The notes below the pieces were generated by a model that ran no database searches, was not told the origin of the DNA, and saw nothing but the letters and a program-made list of their open reading frames with translations. From the NCBI GenBank assembly GCA_964443325.1, contig CAYUCL010000027.1:1-27677 (forward strand): a stretch of DNA of 27,677 bases. The letters are read 5' to 3'. The position numbers and the translations under genes are program-made. The DNA is from DAOUVR01 sp034430535 (GTDB lineage Bacteria; Chloroflexota; Dehalococcoidia; E44-bin15). Shown here one piece after another: positions 1 through 6,908 of the stretch. The first letter of the stretch is position 1. The number at the start of each line of letters is the position of its first letter.

Positions 1-80
1 AGGAGCCTTTTCCGAGCAATCCACAATTGCCTGATGAAGCTGAGTCTGGTACTATTTCAAATAGCAAGGAGGAGTCGTGA
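1..80 (+). CDS. C-terminal end of an unidentified protein (5' truncated)
   Basis: An open frame enters at the left edge (first whole codon at 3) and ends at TGA 78-80. It gives 25 residues rich in Glu, Ser, Asn and Pro, ending in KEES. Its stop overlaps the GTG start of the next gene in a GTGA arrangement, which is the usual sign of translational coupling and the main reason to believe it. The tail looks like a disordered C-terminus and no family can be named from it. Confidence 0.5.
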   Translation, partial: EPFPSNPQLPDEAESGTISNSKEES

Positions 81-1111
81 GTGTAGGATTGGTCTATGAC
101 CCCATTTATCTTCAACACGATACGGGACAACACCCAGAGAATGCTGGACGGCTGCTGAATGTCATCAACCTACTGGAGAAGTCTAACGCGATGGAACAGG
201 TCATTCCAATTCCACCCCGTGCTGCCACAGTAGATGAGTTGGCGAAAGTGCATTCCAAGAGCTACATCTCACAGGTAGAATCTCTTGCCAGAATGGGAGG
301 CGGTGGGATTGATGCCGATACCGTAGTCTCTCCAGCTTCCTATGATGTAGCGCTCCATGCCGCTGGGGGCTTGGTCAATGCTGTTGATGCGGTGATGAAA
401 GGCGAAGTAGAAAGCGCATTTGCCTTGGTTAGACCACCAGGCCACCATGCTACGTCCGAAGATGGTCATGGGTTCTGTTTGTTTAATAATATCGCTATAG
501 CCGTCAAGCACTCTATAGATAACCACCACCTTGAGCGTATCCTTATCGTTGACTTCGACGTGCATCATGGCAATGGTACCCAGGACACCTTTTATGAAGA
601 CCCACGTGTTCTCTACTTCTCCACTCACCAGTATCCCTTTTATCCTGGGAGTGGCCGCATCGATGAGATAGGGGCTGGAGAAGGAAAAGGCACTACGGTA
701 AATGTTCCTCTACCCCCCTGGTGTGGCGATAAGGAATACCTGCGGGTATTTGAGGAGATTCTTATTCCTGTAGCGAGTCGCTTTCAACCCCAATTCATAA
801 TGGTCTCAGCCGGCTATGACGCCCACTGGGGAGACCAAATATCATTGATGCAGGTAAGCGTCACCGGTTTCGCAGAGATGGTGCGGATATTGAAAATGCT
901 TGCCGATAAGCTTTGCGAAGGTAGACTCGTTTTCACCCTGGAGGGAGGCTATCTCTACGAAGCGCTTGCCTCATCGATAAAGGCAACCCTTGATGTACTC
1001 TCAGGAAACCCCGATATCGTCGATCCTCTTGGAAAACCCACTGCAGGGAGGGAGGCGCCGCCTATCGACGCAATTCTCCAAGCAATAAAGGAGACGCACC
1101 AGCTAGGTTAA
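77..1111 (+). CDS. Histone deacetylase family protein (class II-like / acetylpolyamine amidohydrolase type)
   Basis: Zn-dependent deacetylase of the arginase/deacetylase fold, 344 residues, the usual size for bacterial members. The PGHHA motif holds the catalytic His pair (H123, H124). Probable Zn ligands are D161 and H163 in DFDVHHGNG and D248 in SAGYDAH, and the catalytic Tyr is Y292 in LEGGY, so every active-site element is present. The start is GTG at 77, preceded by AAGGAGG at 66-72 and overlapping the upstream stop. Known bacterial substrates in this family include acetylpolyamines, acetylated small molecules and acetyl-lysine proteins. The sequence does not tell which applies here. Its stop shares the tetranucleotide TTAA (1108-1111) with the stop of convergent hemW, leaving no room for a terminator. 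Confidence 0.93.
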   Translation: MSVGLVYDPIYLQHDTGQHPENAGRLLNVINLLEKSNAMEQVIPIPPRAATVDELAKVHSKSYISQVESLARMGGGGIDADTVVSPASYDVALHAAGGLVNAVDAVMKGEVESAFALVRPPGHHATSEDGHGFCLFNNIAIAVKHSIDNHHLERILIVDFDVHHGNGTQDTFYEDPRVLYFSTHQYPFYPGSGRIDEIGAGEGKGTTVNVPLPPWCGDKEYLRVFEEILIPVASRFQPQFIMVSAGYDAHWGDQISLMQVSVTGFAEMVRILKMLADKLCEGRLVFTLEGGYLYEALASSIKATLDVLSGNPDIVDPLGKPTAGREAPPIDAILQAIKETHQLG

Positions 1112-2226
1112 GGAAGAAAGCGTAGAAAGACCTGGTTCCCCAGGAGCCTCCCCCTTTGAGTGAGGCGGATGTTGCTGCCATCGTTATGGAGCAGTCCAAG
1201 ACTCACCAGTTCATCGATTTCATCCCCGTAGACAGAAGCAGCATCCCTGTTGAAGCGATTGGAAAACTCCACAAGATTAACTCCTTCCCTGAGCCTCAAC
1301 CCTAGTATCATAGTCTCCGCCATCTCCAGCGCCTCGCCGATATACTCCTCCTGCCCAATAGGAGAATCCGCCTCGCTCAACCGTTGAACGTATTCTATGG
1401 GCGAAAGGAGGTTGGAGAAACGACGGCGCTCAAAAAAGGAATGAGCCCCAGCACCAAAACCAAGATAGGGGAGATTCTTCCAGTAGGTCAGATTGTGTCG
1501 ACATTTTTCCCCCGGTTTGGCCCAGTTAGATATCTCGTAGTGGTCATAATCACTAAGCATTGTCTCAGCAAGAAGGAACATCTCTGCAGCGAGGTCGGGG
1601 TCTGGCCTAATCACCCTGCCCGAGGCGATCTCCTGTGACAAAAGGGTGCCCTCCTCTACAGTCAGGGGATAGAGGGATATGTGCTCAAGCTCAAGGCCGA
1701 GCGCTTTTTCCAGAACCTGATGCCATTCCTCAAGGGTTTGGTTGGGCAAAGCATAAAGCAGGTCTATGTTTATGTTATTAAAAACCGTCCTTGCCAGCCC
1801 AAAGGCCTCCAGGGCTTTGCTGGCGGAATGGCGACGACCAAGCTCCTTGAGCCTCCTATCATCAAAACTTTGCACCCCAAGGCTCAATCTGTTTACTCCC
1901 AGGGCTCGTAGCTGACGAAGAAAGGGCTCACTAATGGTGTCCGGGTTGGCCTCAATGGTTATCTCCGCGTGAGGAGCTACAGCAAAGGCATGACCGCAAG
2001 CTTCAAGGATGATGCCGAGATGCTGACCGTCGAGCATCGTTGGCGTGCCCCCGCCAAGGTATATGGTATCAACTGTTCCGCCATACTCCCAACAGCGTAT
2101 TTCCTTGATAAGGGCTTCCACATATTCTGGTATCAGCCAATTCATACCACTATAGGAATTAAAGCTGCAATAGTGGCATTTCGATTGACAGAAAGGGATA
2201 TGAATATAGAGGCTGAGGTTCTCCAT
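1108..2226 (-). CDS. hemW: Radical SAM heme chaperone HemW (HemN-like)
   Basis: Radical SAM protein of the HemN/HemW family, 372 residues. C13, C17 and C20 in HIPFCQSKCHYC form the CxxxCxxC [4Fe-4S] site, followed by LGGGTPT and EANPDT, which help bind SAM. The C-terminal half is a HemN-type wHTH region. HemW proteins deliver heme to respiratory targets, and most annotated 'oxygen-independent coproporphyrinogen oxidases' of this length are HemW rather than HemN. I chose the ATG at 2226 because the protein then begins directly before the conserved YIHIPFC block. A longer frame to 2334 would overlap secF and adds an unconserved Cys/Pro-rich stretch. It lies 7 bp behind secF, so it is probably the last gene of the secD-secF unit. 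Confidence 0.9.
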   Translation of the reverse strand: MENLSLYIHIPFCQSKCHYCSFNSYSGMNWLIPEYVEALIKEIRCWEYGGTVDTIYLGGGTPTMLDGQHLGIILEACGHAFAVAPHAEITIEANPDTISEPFLRQLRALGVNRLSLGVQSFDDRRLKELGRRHSASKALEAFGLARTVFNNINIDLLYALPNQTLEEWHQVLEKALGLELEHISLYPLTVEEGTLLSQEIASGRVIRPDPDLAAEMFLLAETMLSDYDHYEISNWAKPGEKCRHNLTYWKNLPYLGFGAGAHSFFERRRFSNLLSPIEYVQRLSEADSPIGQEEYIGEALEMAETMILGLRLREGVNLVEFSNRFNRDAASVYGDEIDELVSLGLLHNDGSNIRLTQRGRLLGNQVFLRFLP

Positions 2227-2233
2227 ACACTTA

Positions 2234-3190
2234 TTAGGCCCCGGCAGGTGCTCGCCTGGGCAGCATGCGCCTGAAAGGTCCAAAGAACCTGCTAAGCCCA
2301 CCACGCTCCCAGACGACGAGCAACTGGCTGGCAATGCAGATCGAACTGTAGGTGCCAGTGATGACGCCGATTAAAAGGACGAGGATAAAGTTGTGGATGG
2401 TTGCCCCACCGAAAAGGAAGAGAGCCAGCAGGACGAATAAGGTGGTTAAGCTGGTGTTCAGAGAGCGAGGCATGGTCTCTGTAATACTTTTGTTCACTAT
2501 GCTTTCGATAGGGCTGCCGGTCCTCTTAGCCATGTTCTCCCTGATACGATCGAAGACAACAATAGTGTCATTTACACTGTACCCAATGACGGTGAGAATG
2601 CCGGTAATGAACATAGCATCGATCTCTATAGCGAAGAACACGCCCAGAAGCGAGAAAATACCCAGCACAATAAGAACGTCGTGGAGAAGAGCAATGATGG
2701 CGCAGACACCTAAGCGCAAGGACTTCATCATCTTGCGAAAGGCCCAGGTTACATAGATGAGGATACCAATAGAGGCGACAACAACAGCGATCATAGCGAC
2801 ATTGGTGGTTTCACCGGATACGGTTTCGTCAGCTAATGCCGAATCTCGAATATCGAAGTCTCCGAACTGAGCGCCCAGTGCCTCCTCCACCTGAGCTCTC
2901 TCAGACGATGTAAGCACTCCTGTTCGAATGAGGAAAGTATTCTCTTCGTCGATAACTCTCTGAATGACGGCATCGCTATAACCCAGAAGCGCCATTTCCT
3001 CACGAAGCGCCGCCTGCTCCACTTGCTGCTCAAATCTTACCGTCATTGTCCAGCCACTGCTGAAATCGATACCCAGTTTGACAGGGGAGCCAAAGGCAAT
3101 GGTAGAGTAGAGCATAGAGACTAGCCCGATAAGGATGATTATCCCCGATATGACGAAAAACCAGCGTCTTTTTCCAACAAAATCAAACAA
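2234..3190 (-). CDS. secF: Protein translocase subunit SecF
   Basis: Membrane subunit of the SecDF proton-driven motor that helps pull secreted proteins through SecYEG. It has 318 residues: a first TM segment at about 9-30, an extracytoplasmic domain starting with KLGIDFSSGW, then five further TM segments. The last block contains GYSVNDTIVVFDRIREN (TM4 signature) and SITETMPRSLNTSLTT, both diagnostic of SecF. The start is TTG at 3190, supported by GGGAGAAAAAGG directly upstream and by the first TM beginning nine residues in. It follows secD by 18 bp and precedes hemW by 7 bp. The C-terminal residues are basic and Pro/Ala-rich. Confidence 0.95.
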   Translation of the reverse strand: MFDFVGKRRWFFVISGIIILIGLVSMLYSTIAFGSPVKLGIDFSSGWTMTVRFEQQVEQAALREEMALLGYSDAVIQRVIDEENTFLIRTGVLTSSERAQVEEALGAQFGDFDIRDSALADETVSGETTNVAMIAVVVASIGILIYVTWAFRKMMKSLRLGVCAIIALLHDVLIVLGIFSLLGVFFAIEIDAMFITGILTVIGYSVNDTIVVFDRIRENMAKRTGSPIESIVNKSITETMPRSLNTSLTTLFVLLALFLFGGATIHNFILVLLIGVITGTYSSICIASQLLVVWERGGLSRFFGPFRRMLPRRAPAGA

Positions 3191-3208
3191 CCTTTTTCTC
3201 CCTCATCG

Positions 3209-4735
3209 TCATGGTCGAAAGAGCGATACCTTTCTTGCTACTGAGGTTAATGCAGTGATGCGCAAAAAAGTTCTGGTAACAATGATAGCGGTTAACATGC
3301 TTACCAATACCCCAATACCTAACGTCAGAGCAAACCCCATCACCATGGCACCGCCAAACATTCTGCTCCCAAACCAGTAGAGGATGGCACAAGTAATAAG
3401 GGTGGAGATATTGCTATCGCGAATGGCGGGCCAAGCACGACTGAACCCCGATTCGATAGCCGCCCTCAGGGCCTTCCCTCCCCTTATCTCCTCCTTCATC
3501 CTTTCGAAAATGAGAACATTGGCATCTACGGCTATCCCTAAAGAGAGAATGAAAGCCGCAATCCCCGCCAGGGTAAGGGTAACCGGCACCATCTTAAATA
3601 TCATAAGCATCACGACGGCATAGATGGCCAGGGCAATACACGCTAAACCGCCAGACAGGCGATAGTAAATGATCATGAAGAGCAAAAGCAGCAACACTCC
3701 GACTACCCCAGCTATCAAACTCATGCGGATGGAGTCAGCGCCAAGGGTAGCATCAACGGTGCGGCTTGCTGCGGGACCAGAATAGAAAATGCCATCCTCC
3801 CAGTGTCCAAGAGGAAGCGGCAACGCACCTGCGTTAAGCTGGATCGCCAGCATCTCTGCCTCGCCGATATTCAGCCCCTCTATAACGCCACTGGCACCTA
3901 TCTGAGCTTGAACCGTTGGTGCCGAGATAAGCATATTATCGAGGAATATGCCCAGAGGTTCCCCGATGAGTCGTCCTGTGATCTGCGAGAAGAGCTTCGC
4001 CCCCACATCATCCCACTCGAAGCGCACCAAGGGCTCGTTGGTTTGCTGATTGATATCGACGAAGCAGTTCGGCTTGAGATGCTTGCCAGTTAGCAGCATC
4101 TCCTCGCCTTCAATGGTTCCTGTAGCTGGGATCCAAACATTTGTAACCGGTTCATCGAGTGCATGACCATATTCGAAGGGGGAGTCCACAGTGATAGTAT
4201 TGTTGGCTCCGTTGGCTCCGTCCACAGTCTTCACCGTCTTAGCCTCGGCCTCAGGCGAATCCATAGAGCCTACCACGACGATGTTCTCAATACCGACCCC
4301 TGTGACATCGACAACGGTAATCTGAGTATCCCCCACATTTACCGGTGCCGCGAGGAAGGTACTGCCACTAGTAGCCTGCTCACGAAAAACGAGTTCTGCG
4401 GTCCTGCCCACCAGTTCTTCGGCCTCTGTAATGTTGCCAACCCCAGGTAGCTGGACCGAGATACGGTCACCGCCTACTATTTGAACAATCGCCTCAGAGA
4501 CCCCATAAGCATTAATTCGCCTCTCTATGATATCCTTGGCCCCTTTAAGGCTATCTGCCTTGCTACCCTCCTCAAGACCGGTAAAATCCGCCTCATATAC
4601 AAGGTTAGTGCCACCAGCGAGGTCCAGCCCCAGCACTAACCCCTCACGCCCACCGATGTTGGTCGCAAGTGCTGATACGGAGAAGGCTGCAATCGCAATT
4701 ATGATTAACAGCGTCAGGATTTGCCTTCTGCTCAT
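3209..4735 (-). CDS. secD: Protein translocase subunit SecD with an extra periplasmic insertion
   Basis: Partner of SecF in the SecDF motor, 508 residues. TM1 lies at about 6-25, followed by LGLDLAGGTN (34-43), the P1 head region, and a membrane domain with five TM segments including AGIAAFILSLGIAVDANVLIFERMKEE-type signatures (SLGIAVDANV, FERMKEE) and the AIESGFSRAWPAIRDSN loop. Between TAELVFREQ (112-120) and the normal WIPATG (201-206) there is an insertion of about 75 residues (124-200) that typical SecD proteins lack. It is rich in Val, Thr, Asp and Gly and looks like a small beta domain. The start ATG at 4735 has GAAGAAAAA in front. The gene sits 27 bp behind cca and 18 bp before secF. 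Confidence 0.95.
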   Translation of the reverse strand: MSRRQILTLLIIIAIAAFSVSALATNIGGREGLVLGLDLAGGTNLVYEADFTGLEEGSKADSLKGAKDIIERRINAYGVSEAIVQIVGGDRISVQLPGVGNITEAEELVGRTAELVFREQATSGSTFLAAPVNVGDTQITVVDVTGVGIENIVVVGSMDSPEAEAKTVKTVDGANGANNTITVDSPFEYGHALDEPVTNVWIPATGTIEGEEMLLTGKHLKPNCFVDINQQTNEPLVRFEWDDVGAKLFSQITGRLIGEPLGIFLDNMLISAPTVQAQIGASGVIEGLNIGEAEMLAIQLNAGALPLPLGHWEDGIFYSGPAASRTVDATLGADSIRMSLIAGVVGVLLLLLFMIIYYRLSGGLACIALAIYAVVMLMIFKMVPVTLTLAGIAAFILSLGIAVDANVLIFERMKEEIRGGKALRAAIESGFSRAWPAIRDSNISTLITCAILYWFGSRMFGGAMVMGFALTLGIGVLVSMLTAIIVTRTFLRITALTSVARKVSLFRP

Positions 4736-4762
4736 TTTTTCTTCAGACCACCCCAGATTATA

Positions 4763-6337
4763 TCAACTTTTATTCCCCGCCATGATGCGCCTTTGGATAA
4801 AAGAGAGCGCCTCTTCCCTGGTGGAGACCTCCCCATCCGCCTGCGCCTCGCGCACCGCTTCCAGAAGCTCGCCAATTTGAGGCCCCGGCGTCATGCCGTA
4901 GATGTCTATAAGGTCGTGCCCACTGATTAGCTTTGGCAGTGCAACGACGCTCTCTTCCCTGAAACGCTCCTCAAGCACGTATGCCAGGCTCTTGGCATGC
5001 TCCCTCCACTCTTCCAACTCTAAATAGGGTCCTCTTGCTGCTAGATGGTCGGCTAAATTGAGGAAGATGGTCTCAATACCCACATCCCCGGTGTCCCTGA
5101 AATAGCGATAAATGGCACGACGGGATGGCATTTCTCCTCCCATTTGCCCCGGGCGCATATGGTGCTCGACCATCTTGCTTACCATATCCGTCTCGCGAGC
5201 GCCGACCCTCATTCGCTTCATTATGCCCTCAACAACACATGCTCCCTCCTGGGCATGTCCAAAGAAGCGCATCCTGCCGTTTTCCTCGATTGACGTGGTC
5301 TGAGGCTTGGCAATATCGTGGAGCAGCCCAGCAAGCTTGAGAAGCATCCTCCTCGTATGTCCGACGGATACCTCCTCCTCAAAGTGCTCGACCAGCGCCT
5401 TGGACCAGGGAACAAAAGCTAACAGTTCGTTATCCCAATAAGTCGCGCTATCTACCCTTAGCACGAACTCTATAGCAGCAACCGTCTCAATAGAATGCTC
5501 AAAAACATCCCAAAAGTGCTCCTTCGGCTGCTGCGCCCCCTTGGTAGCAGCCAGTTCAGGGATAATCATCATTAACAACCCGAGTTCGTCGAGCAAGCGA
5601 AGCGACTCAGCAGCCCCTGGAACGGCTAGAAGGCGACAGAGTTCATCGCGCACTCTCTCAGCGGCGACACTGGTGACAAGCTGGTGATTACGCTCAATCA
5701 GGGTTTTGGTCTCGCTTTCGATGGAGAAACCCAGTTCGGCTGCCAAGCGAGGTCCACGCATAAGTCGCAGTGGGTCTTCCTGCAACACCGCCTCACTGAC
5801 GGCACGCACCTGTCTGCCCTCAATGTCATCTCGGCCTCCAAAAGGATCGACAAAGGTAATAACAGGGCTAGCTATTTCCTGTAGGTTTACCGCAACCGTG
5901 TTTATAGTGAAATCCCTATTGGTGAGGTCCTCTTCAATATTACCTCGGATGGTAGCAAAGTCGAGGTGAAAATGCTTCCTACCCGGGACAATGACCCTCG
6001 CTATTTGGTGTGGCTCGTCCAAGGGAATGTACTTGCCACCTATGATGCCTGAAACATCTCGGGCCACATCCATAGCGCTGGTCCCAACGACGACATCAAC
6101 ATCACCGGTGGCACGCCTCATTATGGCATCACGAACAAACCCACCGACGAGGTAGCAATCGATGGAGCGTTCCCTAAAAATCTCCCTCAACCTTAATAGA
6201 ACTTGAGATACCTCCGTATCGACAAACAAATTTTGCACTCTTCTCAATTGACTTTCCCAACCGAACCTCTCGAGCAATCTCAAAAAAAGCAGGGCTTCAT
6301 GGAAAGTGTCTGTTGAGCCCTGATTTTCAAAGTTCAC
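4763..6337 (-). CDS. cca: CCA tRNA nucleotidyltransferase / poly(A) polymerase family protein with HD domain
   Basis: Class II nucleotidyltransferase of 524 residues, expected to build or repair the 3' CCA end of tRNAs. LVGGFVRD (63-70) and GDVDVVVG (78-85, catalytic Asp pair D79/D81) mark the catalytic domain. RDFTINTVAVN follows, then the RRLM-like LMRGPRLAAELGF block. An HD phosphohydrolase domain sits in the C-terminal half, with LLHDIAKP (H340-D341) and a later HHMRPG. The start used is GTG 6337, five bases after the def stop, with AGGA overlapping that stop. About 60 residues precede the conserved core, more than usual, so a start further in is possible. Whether it adds CCA, only CC or A, or poly(A) tails cannot be decided from sequence alone. 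Confidence 0.88.
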   Translation of the reverse strand: MNFENQGSTDTFHEALLFLRLLERFGWESQLRRVQNLFVDTEVSQVLLRLREIFRERSIDCYLVGGFVRDAIMRRATGDVDVVVGTSAMDVARDVSGIIGGKYIPLDEPHQIARVIVPGRKHFHLDFATIRGNIEEDLTNRDFTINTVAVNLQEIASPVITFVDPFGGRDDIEGRQVRAVSEAVLQEDPLRLMRGPRLAAELGFSIESETKTLIERNHQLVTSVAAERVRDELCRLLAVPGAAESLRLLDELGLLMMIIPELAATKGAQQPKEHFWDVFEHSIETVAAIEFVLRVDSATYWDNELLAFVPWSKALVEHFEEEVSVGHTRRMLLKLAGLLHDIAKPQTTSIEENGRMRFFGHAQEGACVVEGIMKRMRVGARETDMVSKMVEHHMRPGQMGGEMPSRRAIYRYFRDTGDVGIETIFLNLADHLAARGPYLELEEWREHAKSLAYVLEERFREESVVALPKLISGHDLIDIYGMTPGPQIGELLEAVREAQADGEVSTREEALSFIQRRIMAGNKS

Positions 6338-6342
6338 AATTC

Positions 6343-6834
6343 CTATATCTCGGGTGTTTCAGTCTCCTCTCCCAGCCGGTATAGCTTATCTATACTCTCC
6401 AAATGGTCAATGTATAATACACCCCTGAGATGATCGGTTTCGTGCTCCAGTGCCTGAGCGAGGAGCCCTTCCGCTTTGATACGAACCTCCTTCCCCTGCC
6501 AGTCAAGCCCTTTCGCTGTAACCTTTTCCGAGCGCTTGATCTCTCCTCGATAACCAGGAACACAAAGACATCCCTCCTCAACCAGGCGCTCCCCAGACCT
6601 CCTAACAATTTCAGGATTTACCAAAGCCAAGACTTCCTCCCCCGGCAGCTCGATCACGATCACCCGCAGGAGAACTCCGATCTGAGGCGCCGCCAGCCCA
6701 ACACCCTGGGCTTGATGCATTGTATCCACCATATCATCGATGAGCCGGTGTATCGCCTCATCAACATTCCGTACACGCTTTGATTTCTGGTGAAGCAATG
6801 GGTTAGGGTGAGTAACAATAGGACGGACTGCCAT
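6343..6834 (-). CDS. def: Peptide deformylase
   Basis: Metallohydrolase that removes the formyl group from the N-terminal Met of new proteins. It has 163 residues with all three family motifs: GVGLAAPQ (44-51), EGCLC (87-91, where C89 is a metal ligand) and HETDH (131-135, metal ligands H131/H135 and catalytic E132). The residue after EGCL is Cys rather than the common Ser, a conservative variant. AAAGG precedes the ATG. It is the first gene after a strong promoter at 6879-6908 and is followed within 5 bp by cca, so it probably leads the def-cca-secD-secF-hemW unit. Confidence 0.96.
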   Translation of the reverse strand: MAVRPIVTHPNPLLHQKSKRVRNVDEAIHRLIDDMVDTMHQAQGVGLAAPQIGVLLRVIVIELPGEEVLALVNPEIVRRSGERLVEEGCLCVPGYRGEIKRSEKVTAKGLDWQGKEVRIKAEGLLAQALEHETDHLRGVLYIDHLESIDKLYRLGEETETPEI

Positions 6835-6878
6835 CTAACCTTTAACCAATACTATTCGCCAACTGGAAGGCACTTAAG

Positions 6879-6908
6879 ATTATAGTGGAGGAAACACCTT
6901 ATTGTCAA
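6879..6908 (-). promoter_or_regulatory. Near-consensus sigma-70-type promoter for def-cca-secDF-hemW
   Basis: On the minus strand TTGACA (6908-6903) and TATAAT (6884-6879) are separated by 18 bp. Both hexamers match the consensus exactly. The -35 box lies inside the last codons and stop of priA, and transcription would begin near 6872, about 38 bases before the def ATG. Confidence 0.75.

Noticed and set aside
2227..2334. Longer N-terminus of hemW
   Set aside because: It would overlap the end of secF and adds a Cys/Ser/Pro-rich stretch not found in HemW. ATG 2226 gives the normal start.
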